Source: Rhizobium sp. CIAT894
Lineage (GTDB): Bacteria > Pseudomonadota > Alphaproteobacteria > Rhizobiales > Rhizobiaceae
Assembly: GCF_000172795.2 (NCBI RefSeq)
Contig: NZ_CP020952.1
Location: 310,001-374,000 of the forward strand
Length of the DNA stretch: 64,000 nucleotides
Direction: 5' to 3'
Shown: positions 35,405 through 44,274 of the stretch, one piece after another
Numbering within the stretch: position 1 is the first letter of the stretch
Layout of the letters: each line of letters starts with the position of its first letter
Translations under genes and position numbers: made by a program
The notes under the pieces: model-generated
Told to the model about the DNA's origin: nothing
What the model saw: the letters and a program-made list of their open reading frames with translations, nothing else
Database searches by the model: none

Positions 35405-35917
35405 ATGATCAAGGTCCTTGCATGCTCCATCGCTATGGCGACCGCGTCAATGGTCACGGCCGGTGCCGCCTATGCCGACGAATCCGCCTTCTTGAAAACA
35501 CTCGCGGGGAGTTGGAGCGGTAACGGGACGGTGAAAGTGCGGACAAATGCACCGACCATCAAAGTCACTTGCCGCTTCAAGTCGGACACGAACGCAGCTT
35601 CCCTTGCGCTCATCGGACGCTGCACCAGCCTCATGATTTTTTCCCGTGTCATCAGCGCCAACCTCAAGGCGAGCGGCGATAGCTATACCGGCTCCTATAT
35701 TGGGGCGGGAAGCGGCACTGCGGGTCTAGGCGGCAAGCGCAACGGTGATGCCATAAACCTCGCGATAAGATGGGCGAAAGAGGTAAACGGCGATCGAAGT
35801 GCTGAGATGACGATCAAAAAGATCGGAGCGTCGGGCATGCGTCTCACCACCGTCGATACCGACCCGGCGACAGGCCGGTCCGTTGTCACGAGCCGGATCG
35901 ACCTTCGACGAAGCTGA
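35405..35917 (+). CDS. Secreted protein of unknown function
   Basis: A 170-residue protein with a clear Sec signal (IKVLACSIAMATASMVTAGA, cut after AYA near residue 24). The mature part begins with SAFLKTLAGSWSGNGTVKV, and the sequence alternates short beta-strands with two cysteines (about 59 and 74), suggesting a small beta-barrel or lipocalin-like fold. The LAGSWSGNGTV opening occurs in many rhizobial exported proteins without assigned function. ATG 35405 begins the signal peptide; upstream in-frame codons would spoil it. Monocistronic. Confidence 0.75.
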   Translation: MIKVLACSIAMATASMVTAGAAYADESAFLKTLAGSWSGNGTVKVRTNAPTIKVTCRFKSDTNAASLALIGRCTSLMIFSRVISANLKASGDSYTGSYIGAGSGTAGLGGKRNGDAINLAIRWAKEVNGDRSAEMTIKKIGASGMRLTTVDTDPATGRSVVTSRIDLRRS

Positions 35918-36016
35918 CGCTCTCTGCTTGCGTCACCGGCATGCAGGTTGATAGAAGAGCGGCGGCGGTATAGTTTCGCTTTGCAAATCGACGAATGATA
36001 CAAGGAATAGTTTCTC

Positions 36017-36220
36017 ATGCCGACAGGTACGGTTAAATTCTTCAATGACGACAAGGGCTTCGGCTTCATCACCCCCGAGGACGGCGGTCAAGACGTGTTC
36101 GTGCACGTGTCCGCGTTGCAGCGCGGCGGTTCGCTCCGCGAAGGCGACAAGGTCAGCTTCGACGTCGGACAGGATCGCAAGACCGGAAAGTCGAAGGCCG
36201 AGAACGTCTCGACCCTCTGA
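36017..36220 (+). CDS. Cold shock protein (CspA family)
   Basis: A 67-residue single cold-shock domain with RNP1 [10 protein letters not shown] (about 14-23) and RNP2 VFVHVSAL (about 29-36). These proteins bind single-stranded nucleic acid and melt RNA structure during cold or growth transitions. AAGGAA precedes ATG 36017, and a strong hairpin lies 17 bases after the stop. Rhizobia carry several copies; which one this is cannot be told. Confidence 0.95.
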   Translation: MPTGTVKFFNDDKGFGFITPEDGGQDVFVHVSALQRGGSLREGDKVSFDVGQDRKTGKSKAENVSTL

Positions 36221-36236
36221 TCGAAAATCGAAGATC

Positions 36237-36263
36237 GCCCAGCCCGCCTTGAGCGGGTTGGGC
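36237..36263 (+). terminator. Hairpin terminator after the cold shock gene
   Basis: GCCCAGCCCGC (36237-36247), loop CTTGA, then GCGGGTTGGGC (36253-36263): an 11-bp stem with one G-T wobble. No T-run follows, so it may need a helper factor or simply protect the mRNA 3' end. Confidence 0.65.
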
Positions 36264-36380
36264 TCGTCGTCACGATCTGCAGGCGCGAATGCCTGGCTGC
36301 GCCATAAACCGTCACGACGGTGATCGAGCTTATATCTGCCGTTTTAGGTTACCCAAGACGGCAAGAATTTTTTCGCGCAA

Positions 36381-36563
36381 TCACTTCAGCCAAATGTGAG
36401 GCGCTATTTGCGCCTCTGGTAGAACGCTCTCGGCCGTCTTTTTGGCAATCATCATCACCGGCGAGTTGGTGGCACCCGAGACGATCGTCGGCATGATCGA
36501 GGTATCGATTATTCTCAGCTGCGCCAGCCCACGCACCCGCAATTGCGGATCGACCACCGCCAT
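36381..36563 (-). pseudogene. C-terminal remnant of a GMC-family oxidoreductase (choline dehydrogenase-like)
   Basis: A 60-residue reading frame whose sequence is the conserved end of GMC flavoproteins: VVDPQLRVRGLAQLRIIDTS and IMPTIVSGATNSPVMMIAKK, containing the region where the active-site Asn of the family sits. Full proteins are about 530-550 residues, so about 90% is missing. Its ATG shares a base with the matC stop (TGATG), so it may be translated as a coupled fragment. Loss of the FAD-binding part makes it inactive. It looks like a scar from a deletion or rearrangement at the end of the mat operon. Confidence 0.75.
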
Positions 36564-37909
36564 CAGACCAGACCCGGCACGACGAACACCAGCCAGGCAA
36601 CGATCGGGCCGATGATCGCGATCAAGGCGCTGTAGAGCAGCAATTGTCGCAGCACCTGCTCTCGCCTGTCATCCGGCGCATTGGCGACGACAAGGGCACC
36701 ATTGGTGGAAAACGGGCTGGTATCGACGATCGTGGTCGAAATTGCGATCGCGGCGACCACACCGACGGCGCTGATGTGTCCTTGCAGGAGGAATGGAACG
36801 GCGAGAGGGATAATCGCGCCGAGCAGCGCGGTCGACGATGCAAAGGCCGAGACGATTGCGCCGGTGAAACAAAGCAGAAGCGCCACCAGAAGCGGCATGC
36901 CCAGACTGGATATGCCGTTCGCCACATAATCGACCGTACCGGCTTTTTCCATGACGCCGACATAGGTGATAATGCCGGCGATCAACAGCACGGTCGACCA
37001 GCTGACTTTGTCGATCGCTGTCTTCTGAGCCTTCGGCGACAGCAGCGCGAGAACGACGGCCACCGTCATTGCGACGAGGCCAACATTGAACTTGAAAACC
37101 AGGGCGCCGATGCCAAGCGCCGTCAAGCCGATCAAGGTGGTGATTCTCTCATTGTTCAGGCGCAAGGTCGTCGCGGTATCCGCCGCCGTGCCATAGGCAT
37201 GCTCTCTGATCGGTTTTGCAGGCGTGCCGCCATGACCTCTGATCGACGCCGATACGCCCTCGGGATGCAGTTCCGGCAAGGGGCCGAGTGACGAGGCTTC
37301 TTGCCTCACTACTTTCGCGCCGCCGAAAATGAAGAAAACCAGCACTGCTATCGCCAGGTTGAAGAAGAAGCTGGAGAGAAACAGCGATGTCGGGGCGAAA
37401 GGCAGTCCGGCCTTCGCAACGATCTGGTTGGTGATGCCGCCATAAATACTGATCGGCGAAAAACCGCCCGCCTGCGCGCCGTGGATCACCATCAGGCCCA
37501 TCATGACAGGGTGGATGCGGTACTGCACGGCAAAGCTCAACGCGACGGGCGCGAGGATCGCGACCGCAGCCGGGCCCAGGGCACCGAAACCGGTGATCAC
37601 AGCGGCGACGAGAAACATCACCCAGGGAATCAAGGCGATCCGGCCGCGCACCAGGCGGACGGCACACTCGACGAGCCAGTCGATCGTGCCGTTGATCTGC
37701 GCTATGGCAAAGAGGTAGGTGACCGCCACCAGCGTCAGGAACAGGTCGCTCGGAAAGCCGGCGAAAATGTCGTTGGTTTTCATCCCGAGAATCATCGAGC
37801 CGAGCACGAAGGCGCCGGCAAAGGCGAGCGCACCCATATTGATCGGCTGGATCGTCGCAATGATGAACATCGCGACCAGCAGGCCTATGGCCAGTAATTC
37901 AATACCCAT
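36563..37909 (-). CDS. matC: Malonate transporter MatC
   Basis: A 448-residue inner-membrane carrier with about 12 hydrophobic helices. From memory it is nearly identical to MatC of R. leguminosarum bv. trifolii through the opening LAIGLLVAMFIIATIQPINM and FGALGPAAVAILAPVALSFA. It belongs to the broader DASS/citrate-type carriers and imports malonate, a plant dicarboxylate that is abundant in clover and other legumes. A strong GGAGGGAGGGG ribosome site precedes ATG 37909, 95 bases after matB. It is the third structural gene of the operon. Confidence 0.92.
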   Translation of the reverse strand: MGIELLAIGLLVAMFIIATIQPINMGALAFAGAFVLGSMILGMKTNDIFAGFPSDLFLTLVAVTYLFAIAQINGTIDWLVECAVRLVRGRIALIPWVMFLVAAVITGFGALGPAAVAILAPVALSFAVQYRIHPVMMGLMVIHGAQAGGFSPISIYGGITNQIVAKAGLPFAPTSLFLSSFFFNLAIAVLVFFIFGGAKVVRQEASSLGPLPELHPEGVSASIRGHGGTPAKPIREHAYGTAADTATTLRLNNERITTLIGLTALGIGALVFKFNVGLVAMTVAVVLALLSPKAQKTAIDKVSWSTVLLIAGIITYVGVMEKAGTVDYVANGISSLGMPLLVALLLCFTGAIVSAFASSTALLGAIIPLAVPFLLQGHISAVGVVAAIAISTTIVDTSPFSTNGALVVANAPDDRREQVLRQLLLYSALIAIIGPIVAWLVFVVPGLV

Positions 37910-38004
37910 GATTCCCCTCCCTCCGACGCCTCCAGCGCCGCAGCTTTTGTGTTCCAGATCGATGCGGGATGCAGCCGCACCCTCCTCCCAGAGGGCGCGG
38001 CGCC

Positions 38005-39519
38005 TTACGTCCTTGTGTAGAGATCGGCGTATTGCTGCCGCAGGATATTTTTCTGCACCTTGCCCATCGTGTTGCGCGGCAGGTCCTCGGCAAAGATGAT
38101 CCGCTTGGGTTGTTTGTAGCGGGCGAGACGGTCCTGGAGAGCGCTGACGATGGTCTTTTCATCCAGGTCGGCGCCGGGTTTGCACACGACGACGGCGGTC
38201 ACGCCTTCTCCGAAATCGGGATGCGGCACGCCGATGACGGCGCTCTCGACCACGCCCTCGATCTGGTCGATTTCGCCTTCGACCTCTTTCGGATAGATGT
38301 TGTATCCCCCCGAAATCACCAGATCCTTGCCGCGGCCGACGATATGGACATAGCCGTCCCGATCGATCTTGCCGAGGTCGCCGCTGATGAAGAAACCGTC
38401 CGCCGTGAATTCCGCCGCGGTCTTTTCCGGCATGCGCCAATAGCCCTTGAAGACGTTCGGTCCCTTGATCTCGATCATGCCCGTTTCGTCAGGCGGCAGC
38501 ACCAGTCCGGTGACTGGATCGGTGACACGCACCGTCACGTCAGGCAGTGGAAAGCCGACCGTTCCGGCAATCCGTTTTCCCTCGTAAGGGTTCGACGTGT
38601 TCATATTGGTTTCCGTCATGCCGTAACGCTCCAGAATCGCGTGACCGGTGCGCGCCTGAAACGCGGCATGGGTCTCGGCAAGCAGTGGAGCCGAGCCGGA
38701 AATGAAGAGGCGGATGTTGGCGACGCTCTCTCTGTCGAGGCGCGGGCTTTGCAGGAGACGTACATAGAAGGTCGGCACGCCCATCAGCATCGTTGCCTGC
38801 GGCATCAGCGAAACCACTACCTCCGGATCGAACTTCGACAGCAGGAACATCGAGGCGCCGGCCAGCAATGTGACGTTCGTGGCGACGAACAGCCCATGCG
38901 TGTGAAAGATCGGCAAGGCATGGATCAGCCGATCCTCGGCGGTGACGCGCCAATAATCTCGCAGGGTCAGGGCATTCGACAGCAGGTTCCCATGCGTGAG
39001 CATCGCTCCCTTGGAGCGTCCCGTCGTTCCCGACGTGTAGAGGATCGCGGCCAGATCATCGGCGGAGCGCGAGGCATCGATAAAATCGGCCGGCTCATCG
39101 CGTGCGAGATCGAACAGCGAGCCGCTGCCATCAGCGTCGAGCGTTTCGACGATCGCGCCGTGCGACTTCGCGATCTTCTCCACCCCCTCTCGGGCAGCCG
39201 GCGCCACCACCACCAGACGCGGCTCCGCATCGCCGATAAAGTAATCGAGCTCAGCCAGCGTATAGGCAGTGTTGAGCGGCAGATAGACCGCGCCGCTGCG
39301 AAGGCAGGCGAGATAGAGGATCAATGCCTCGGCACTCTTCTCGACTTGCACCGCCACCCGGTCGCCCGGGCGAATGCCGAGCGCGTCCATCGCGCTGGCA
39401 ATACGGCCGGAAAGAGCGAATGCGTCGTTGTAGGTCCATGTCTGCGTGCTGTCGATACGGATGAATGGTGCGTCGCCGGGTGCTGCGGCCCGCATGGCGT
39501 CGAAAAGATGGTTGCTCAC
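38005..39519 (-). CDS. matB: Malonyl-CoA synthetase MatB
   Basis: A 504-residue acyl-adenylate-forming enzyme, the exact length I remember for MatB of R. leguminosarum bv. trifolii. It makes malonyl-CoA from malonate, CoA and ATP. Visible motifs: P-loop YTSGTTGRSKG (about 161-171), A5 ERYGMTETNMNTSNPYEGKR with the Arg that binds the malonate carboxylate, A7 FISGDLGKIDRDGYVHIVGR and catalytic Lys in PRNTMGKVQKN. The GTG start overlaps the matA stop (GTGA), so translation is coupled. Confidence 0.96.
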   Translation of the reverse strand: MSNHLFDAMRAAAPGDAPFIRIDSTQTWTYNDAFALSGRIASAMDALGIRPGDRVAVQVEKSAEALILYLACLRSGAVYLPLNTAYTLAELDYFIGDAEPRLVVVAPAAREGVEKIAKSHGAIVETLDADGSGSLFDLARDEPADFIDASRSADDLAAILYTSGTTGRSKGAMLTHGNLLSNALTLRDYWRVTAEDRLIHALPIFHTHGLFVATNVTLLAGASMFLLSKFDPEVVVSLMPQATMLMGVPTFYVRLLQSPRLDRESVANIRLFISGSAPLLAETHAAFQARTGHAILERYGMTETNMNTSNPYEGKRIAGTVGFPLPDVTVRVTDPVTGLVLPPDETGMIEIKGPNVFKGYWRMPEKTAAEFTADGFFISGDLGKIDRDGYVHIVGRGKDLVISGGYNIYPKEVEGEIDQIEGVVESAVIGVPHPDFGEGVTAVVVCKPGADLDEKTIVSALQDRLARYKQPKRIIFAEDLPRNTMGKVQKNILRQQYADLYTRT

Positions 39520-40937
39520 TTTCGCCCTCCTCCAAGCGTTGAGTTCATGATCTGTGCGAATGGCCGGGAGCCCTGTTGGCCATTGCCGCCATTGCGGCTG
39601 TCGTCTTGATTGACCAGTTTTTTGACATCAGATGAGGCGATCACCTCGCCGCGCTGCGCCAGAGCCTCGTGATTGGCCACGATATCGTCGAGCTTGTAGA
39701 GGTAATTGACCATCAGCCCGTGTGCTTGCTGCATCGCCTTGGTCGAGCGGTCGCCAAGAAAATTCAGTCTTTCAAGCCGAGCGCCGTTGCCGAGATGGAA
39801 GCGGGCAACGGGATCGACGGGGCGCCCTTCCGGCGTCCGCTCCATCAGGAAATAGCCCGCCGCCAGCGGCAGCAGCACGCGCTCCACTTCGGCCGCCGTC
39901 TTCTCGTTGGCGGGCCAGTTCGGATCGTCCAGCAACATCAGCGTTTTGCGGGCCGCTGACGGCAGCAACCGGTCGGCTGCCGAAGCGCGCGCCTTGGCAA
40001 GCCAACTGGCAAAGCCCGGCACCGGCGATAGCGTCACGAAATTCTTCAGGCCGGGCAGGTCCCTGCGCAAGTCTTCCACGACCTGCTTGATCAGAAAGTT
40101 GCCGAACGAAATTCCGCGCAAGCCATCCTGGCAGTTGGAAATCGAATAGAAGACGGCCGTCGTCGCCTCGTCGGCATTGATCTGCTCCCTGCCCTCGTCG
40201 AGGACATCTCCAATCGCTCTCGGCACCGATCGTGTGAGCGCCACCTCGACGAACACGAGCGGCTCGTCGGCCAGCCGGGGGTGAAAGAAGGCGAAGCATC
40301 GACGGTCGGCCGGCGCCAACCGACGGTGCAACTCCTCCCAGCCGGCAATTTCGTGCACCGCCTCGTATTTGATGATCTTTTCAAGGATGTAAGCCGGCGT
40401 CGTCCAGTCGATTGGCCTGAGCGTCAGGAAGCCGCGGTTGAACCAGGAACCGAACAGATGCGTGAGATCGGCATCAACGGCGTGATAACCTGCCGATTGG
40501 TCCTTCGAAGCAAGCAGCTGCTGGCGCATCCGCACGAGCTTGGCGGTGCCGTTCGGCGCATGGTTCAATCGGCGCAGGAGTTCCTGTCGCCGCGGCTCAG
40601 CCGCCTGATGGAGCGCAATGGTGGTGGCAGAGCTTTTGTCGGCGCGGTAATTTTCAATCGCCTGGTCGAGCCTCGCCGTGTCGGGGCCGAACTTTTCATG
40701 CAGCATATGGAGGAATGCCTGCGCGCCCTCGCTGTCGAGCGCTTCCCAGCGATCGAGTATCTCGGCCGCAAGGGCCATGCCCGACGCTTCGCCCCGGCTC
40801 GACAGCAGCATTTCACAAAGTGTTTGGAGATCGACCTTGGCTGCGGCCTGTGTAGCGCGTGAGCCGGAAAACAGAAGCTGGCGCCCGCGGTCCGTGATGC
40901 TCTGCAGCATGTCGGTGAAGAAGGAAGCCTCGGACAT
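39516..40937 (-). CDS. matA: Malonyl-CoA decarboxylase MatA
   Basis: A 473-residue enzyme of the MCD family; converts malonyl-CoA to acetyl-CoA and CO2. An N-terminal helical domain (about 1-165) precedes the GNAT-like catalytic domain (about 170-450), where the conserved FHPRLADEPLVFVEVALT, SISNCQDGLRGISFGNFLIK and TLSPVPGFASWL segments carry the catalytic Ser/His elements. ATG 40937 has GAGGAG upstream. First gene of the leftward mat operon, divergent from matR. MatB and MatA together turn imported malonate into acetyl-CoA. Confidence 0.95.
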   Translation of the reverse strand: MSEASFFTDMLQSITDRGRQLLFSGSRATQAAAKVDLQTLCEMLLSSRGEASGMALAAEILDRWEALDSEGAQAFLHMLHEKFGPDTARLDQAIENYRADKSSATTIALHQAAEPRRQELLRRLNHAPNGTAKLVRMRQQLLASKDQSAGYHAVDADLTHLFGSWFNRGFLTLRPIDWTTPAYILEKIIKYEAVHEIAGWEELHRRLAPADRRCFAFFHPRLADEPLVFVEVALTRSVPRAIGDVLDEGREQINADEATTAVFYSISNCQDGLRGISFGNFLIKQVVEDLRRDLPGLKNFVTLSPVPGFASWLAKARASAADRLLPSAARKTLMLLDDPNWPANEKTAAEVERVLLPLAAGYFLMERTPEGRPVDPVARFHLGNGARLERLNFLGDRSTKAMQQAHGLMVNYLYKLDDIVANHEALAQRGEVIASSDVKKLVNQDDSRNGGNGQQGSRPFAQIMNSTLGGGRK

Positions 40938-41037
40938 GCCATTTCTCCTCTCTGCTGACGGTCGGCCGCATAGGAGCACTGTTTGACCGCTGCTTCCCAT
41001 CGGCTGAATTCACCTGTAGTATGTAAGTTGCCATCTT

Positions 41038-41070
41038 TCGTACACGAGGTCAATAATCTTGTATACAAGA
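41038..41070. promoter_or_regulatory. Probable MatR operator region (two palindromes)
   Basis: The matA-matR gap holds a perfect 14-bp palindrome, TCTTGTATACAAGA (41057-41070), and an imperfect one, TCGTACACGA (41038-41047), with centres 21 bases apart (two helical turns). I recall TCTTGTA/TACACGA as the operator published for MatR; both half-sites appear here. Position between divergent genes allows one protein to control both directions. Confidence 0.7.
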
Positions 41071-41101
41071 ATGGCCTTTTTGTATGAAGGAAGTGAAGCG
41101 A

Positions 41102-41752
41102 ATGTCCGAGAATGTCGGCAGGTGGCTGCGGGATGAAATTGAAAACTCAATTCTTTCCAACGAGTTCTCCCCCGGTGAGCGGCTCGATGAAACGGTGCTC
41201 GCGACGCGGTTCGGGGTCTCCCGTACGCCGGTGCGCGAGGCGCTGATGCAACTCGATGCCATCGGCCTCATCGAAATTCGACCGCGCCGGGGCGCTGTCG
41301 TCATCGATCCGGGACCGCACCGCGTCTACGAGATGTTCGAGGTTATGGCTGAGCTAGAGGGCCTGGCCGGATCGCTCGCCGCACGACGGCTGGACAAGGT
41401 CTCCCGGGAAGCGATCACGGCCACCCATAGCCGCTGCGAACAATCAGCCGGCGCCGGTGACAGCGATGCCTATTATTACGACAATGAGGAATTCCATAAG
41501 GCCATCTATGCTGCAGGCCGAAGCGATTTCCTCGAGGAGCAATGTGTGCAATTGCATCGACGCCTGCGCCCCTACCGCCGCCTCCAGTTGCGCGTCCGAA
41601 ACCGCCTGTCGACATCCTTCTTGGAACATTGCGCCATCGTCGATGCGATCTTTGCCGGAGATGGAGATGAAGCCCGTCGCCTGCTGCGGACGCATGTCGG
41701 AATTCAGGGTGAGAGGTTCAGCGATCTGGTCGCAAGCATGGCAACCAGATAG
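41102..41752 (+). CDS. matR: GntR-family regulator MatR of malonate metabolism
   Basis: A 216-residue regulator: winged helix (about 1-68; LDETVLATRFGVSRTPVREA holds the recognition helix) and FCD domain (about 75-205; EMFEVMAELEGLAGSLAARR). Gene position, divergent from matABC, and palindromes in the shared gap identify it as MatR, which senses malonate. ATG 41102 follows AAGGAAGTGAAG; ATG 41084, 6 codons earlier, lacks a ribosome site but cannot be excluded (222 residues). Confidence 0.92.
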   Translation: MSENVGRWLRDEIENSILSNEFSPGERLDETVLATRFGVSRTPVREALMQLDAIGLIEIRPRRGAVVIDPGPHRVYEMFEVMAELEGLAGSLAARRLDKVSREAITATHSRCEQSAGAGDSDAYYYDNEEFHKAIYAAGRSDFLEEQCVQLHRRLRPYRRLQLRVRNRLSTSFLEHCAIVDAIFAGDGDEARRLLRTHVGIQGERFSDLVASMATR

Positions 41753-41965
41753 GCTTTGTCACATCGGTTCATCTCCACCACAAATGCGCCAGTATTCGAC
41801 GCACCGCCGCAGGGTGCAGCAACCTCATTGATGATTTACTCAGCCCACTGCCGAAGGGCGTGCGCAATCCCCAACAGCGCACATCACACCATTGACATTG
41901 GCAGTGTTAAGGCCGAAGCCGCACTCGGTCGCGCAGGCGCGGCCGTTTTCGCGAGGATTCGAAAG

Positions 41966-42883
41966 ATGAAGACCAAGGCGGCTGCAGCCAATGCCGGAAA
42001 CCTGATCATGACGGGTGTCCTGCTGATGTTGCTCGGCGATCTACTCTTTGCGCTGAACGATGCGATGGGCAAGTGGCTGGTTGCAAGCTTCGCCGTCGGC
42101 CAGGTGCTGGTGATCCGTTCGGTCGGCGCCTTCATCGTGCTCGGACCGATGATCGCACGCCAAGGACCGATGGCCCTGTTCCGCGTCGAGCAGAAGGGCC
42201 TCCAATTCATACGTGTTTTCATGGCGACCTGCGATGTCGCCCTGTTCTACGCTGCCGTCGCCTATCTGCCGCTCGCAGACGTCATGACCTTCTATATGGC
42301 TGGGCCGATCTACATTGCGGCGCTCTCGCATTTCTTTCTCGGGGAAAAGATCGGCTGGCGCCGGTGGCTTGCCGTTCTGGTCGGCTTCACAGGCGTCGTC
42401 ATCGCGCTGCGTCCGTCGACCGCGATGCTGTCGCTTCCGTCACTCTTCGGCCTTGCGGGCAGCTTGGCCTTCGCGCTGTCGCTTGTCATGAGCCGCTATC
42501 TGCGCTCGACCAGCGACACGACGCTGGTGACATGGCAGACCGTCGCCGCCCTTGCCACCGGCATCGTTCTCAGCATCGGCCACTGGCAGTCGGCAACGCT
42601 GATCGATTGGTCCGGCATGCTGCTGCTCGGGATCGTCGCCACCTGCGCGCATCTGCTCATCACGCGCTCGTTGAAGCTTGCCCCGGCATCGCTGCTCGCG
42701 CCGCTGCAATATACGCTGCTGCTCTGGGCGATCGTGCTCGGCTATGTCTTCTTCAACGATATTCCCGACATGCAGATCGTCGTCGGCGCCGCAATCATCG
42801 TCTTTGCCGGCCTGTTCATCTTCCACCGGAAGAACCTGAAGGAGACGGTGCCGGCGGAAGCCGTCCCGCCGGACGGGCATTGA
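41966..42883 (+). CDS. DMT-superfamily (EamA) transporter
   Basis: A 305-residue inner-membrane protein with ten hydrophobic helices in two EamA repeats (about 12-150 and 160-290). The first repeat includes LFALNDAMGKWLVASFAVGQ and the family-typical LADVMTFYMAGPIYIAALSH. These proteins export metabolites or amino acids or import nucleotide-type compounds; the substrate cannot be predicted. ATG 41966 has GAGG 9 bases upstream; the open frame extends to 41756 but the extra residues are low-quality. Not part of the mat operon, since the 213-bp gap separates it from matR. Confidence 0.85.
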   Translation: MKTKAAAANAGNLIMTGVLLMLLGDLLFALNDAMGKWLVASFAVGQVLVIRSVGAFIVLGPMIARQGPMALFRVEQKGLQFIRVFMATCDVALFYAAVAYLPLADVMTFYMAGPIYIAALSHFFLGEKIGWRRWLAVLVGFTGVVIALRPSTAMLSLPSLFGLAGSLAFALSLVMSRYLRSTSDTTLVTWQTVAALATGIVLSIGHWQSATLIDWSGMLLLGIVATCAHLLITRSLKLAPASLLAPLQYTLLLWAIVLGYVFFNDIPDMQIVVGAAIIVFAGLFIFHRKNLKETVPAEAVPPDGH

Positions 42884-42894
42884 AAGGCGAACCC

Positions 42895-42926
42895 GATCGG
42901 CATTCAGGAATGCCTCTCGCCGATCA
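42895..42926 (+). terminator. Hairpin region after the DMT transporter
   Basis: Two mutually exclusive stems: GATCGGC (42895-42901)/GCCGATC (42919-42925), and the inner GGCATT/AATGCC (42899-42914) with loop CAGG. No T-run follows. Probably ends the transporter mRNA. The rest of the gap to 43140 shows nothing clear. Confidence 0.4.
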
Positions 42927-43140
42927 TCTCTTGCTGGCGCCGCTCCGACGGGCACGGACAAACCGCGCCCGGATATATTGGACTGTCGTCCGCTCGTAAG
43001 ACTTTTTGTTTTGTCCGATGCGGACTGGACAAGCGCCCTCAGTTCACTGCAGATTGTTCGCCATCCCGCCCGCCACGGGAGCCGGACCATCCCGAGCATC
43101 GAAATCATCGATTGACCTTCAATAAGGATAGGAAGGCGTC

Positions 43141-43212
43141 ATGAGTTTCAACAACAGCCAAAGTGCGTCAAGATCTGCGGGCAGCGGCAAGCGCCCCTCC
43201 CCGTTCGGATAA
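43141..43212 (+). CDS. Short upstream ORF (23 residues) coupled to the DUF4105 gene
   Basis: ATG 43141 follows a strong GGAAGG ribosome site and opens a 23-codon frame (MSFNNSQSASRSAGSGKRPS then PFG). Its TAA shares a base with the ATG of the next gene (TAATG). The DUF4105 gene has no ribosome site of its own that I can see, so translation of this ORF probably feeds it. The peptide is Ser/Gly/Arg-rich and has no recognisable domain; it may be a leader peptide or only a translational launch pad. Confidence 0.5.
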   Translation: MSFNNSQSASRSAGSGKRPSPFG

Positions 43213-44204
43213 TGTTTCGGGCCGCAAAGGCTGTCTTCGGTTTAGCGTTTCTGCTGGCGACCATATGGGCCTCTCTCGCGCTATTCTACCGCCTGCCGGT
43301 TTCCCTGCCCATCCGAGAGGTCGCGGCAGGAGTCCTCGCGCTGGTCGGTGTTGCCGCGGTAATTTCCATCACCTGGAAGCCGCGCCCCCTTATTATCCTT
43401 TCTTTCGTCCTGTGTTTTGCAGGCATCGCCTTGTGGTGGAACTCGATCAAGCCCCCGGTGACGGCCGACTGGGCGGGAGACGTCGCGAGGCAAGTGACAG
43501 GCACGGTCGACGGCAACATCCTCACGCTGACCAATGTCAGAAATTTCGCCTGGAAACCGGATGGCGGTTTTGTGGAGAAATGGGAGTCGCGCACCTACGA
43601 CCTGAACAAGCTCAGAAGCCTCGACTTGTTCATGTCCTATTGGGCCGGGCCTGAGATGGCGCACATGATCCTGAGTTTCGGGTTCGATGACGATCAATAC
43701 CTGGCATGGTCGATCGAGGTGCGGAGAACAGCCGAGGGTAAATTCTCTCCGATCGGCGACCTCTTCAAAAGCAATCCCCTCGTCATCATCGCGGCGGCCG
43801 AAAGCGACGTCATTCGTGTCCGATCCGACATACGCGGCGAGGACGTCCAACTCTTTCGCATGCGCGTTCCGCCGGCCAATGCCGCACGGCTTCTCCTGCA
43901 ATATGTAAGCGATGCCAACACGCTCGCCGAACACCCGCGCTTCTACAACTCGCTCACCACCAACTGCACCACGACTGCCGCCAAAATGATGCGGGCCGTC
44001 GGCGCTACATTTCCGTTCGATTGGCGGCTGATCGTGAACGGTTATCTTCCGGAATTCGCCTATGACCGGAATGCGCTCGACATGAAGCGGCCGTTTGAGG
44101 AGCTGAAAGCGGCGGCGCATATCGCCGCACGGGCAAAAGGCGCCGGCACCTCAGAGAATTTTTCGAAAGCGATCCGTGAGGGTGTGCCTTCACCGCTCGA
44201 TTGA
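43212..44204 (+). CDS. DUF4105-domain membrane protein
   Basis: A 330-residue protein with three N-terminal membrane helices (about 7-27, 36-55, 60-76) and a large exported domain matching DUF4105: TLTNVRNFAWKPDGGFVEKW, MILSFGFDDDQYLAWSIEVR and the conserved Cys motif YNSLTTNCTTTAAKMM. The Asn-Cys-Thr motif and upstream His suggest a papain-like/NlpC-type catalytic site, so an amidase or lipoprotein-processing role is possible; function is unknown. Related Lnb/YcbK-type domains act on the cell envelope. Translation is coupled to the short ORF before it. Confidence 0.85.
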   Translation: MFRAAKAVFGLAFLLATIWASLALFYRLPVSLPIREVAAGVLALVGVAAVISITWKPRPLIILSFVLCFAGIALWWNSIKPPVTADWAGDVARQVTGTVDGNILTLTNVRNFAWKPDGGFVEKWESRTYDLNKLRSLDLFMSYWAGPEMAHMILSFGFDDDQYLAWSIEVRRTAEGKFSPIGDLFKSNPLVIIAAAESDVIRVRSDIRGEDVQLFRMRVPPANAARLLLQYVSDANTLAEHPRFYNSLTTNCTTTAAKMMRAVGATFPFDWRLIVNGYLPEFAYDRNALDMKRPFEELKAAAHIAARAKGAGTSENFSKAIREGVPSPLD

Positions 44205-44274
44205 ACGGCGCATCGGCCCACGAAAGTTGCAATCGAGGGCGCCCGGAAATCGCTGACACTTTCGCCGTCATGGC

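Noticed and set aside
36381..36563. A genuine 60-residue small protein
   Set aside because: Sequence is plainly the tail of a much larger GMC enzyme, so a remnant is the simpler reading.
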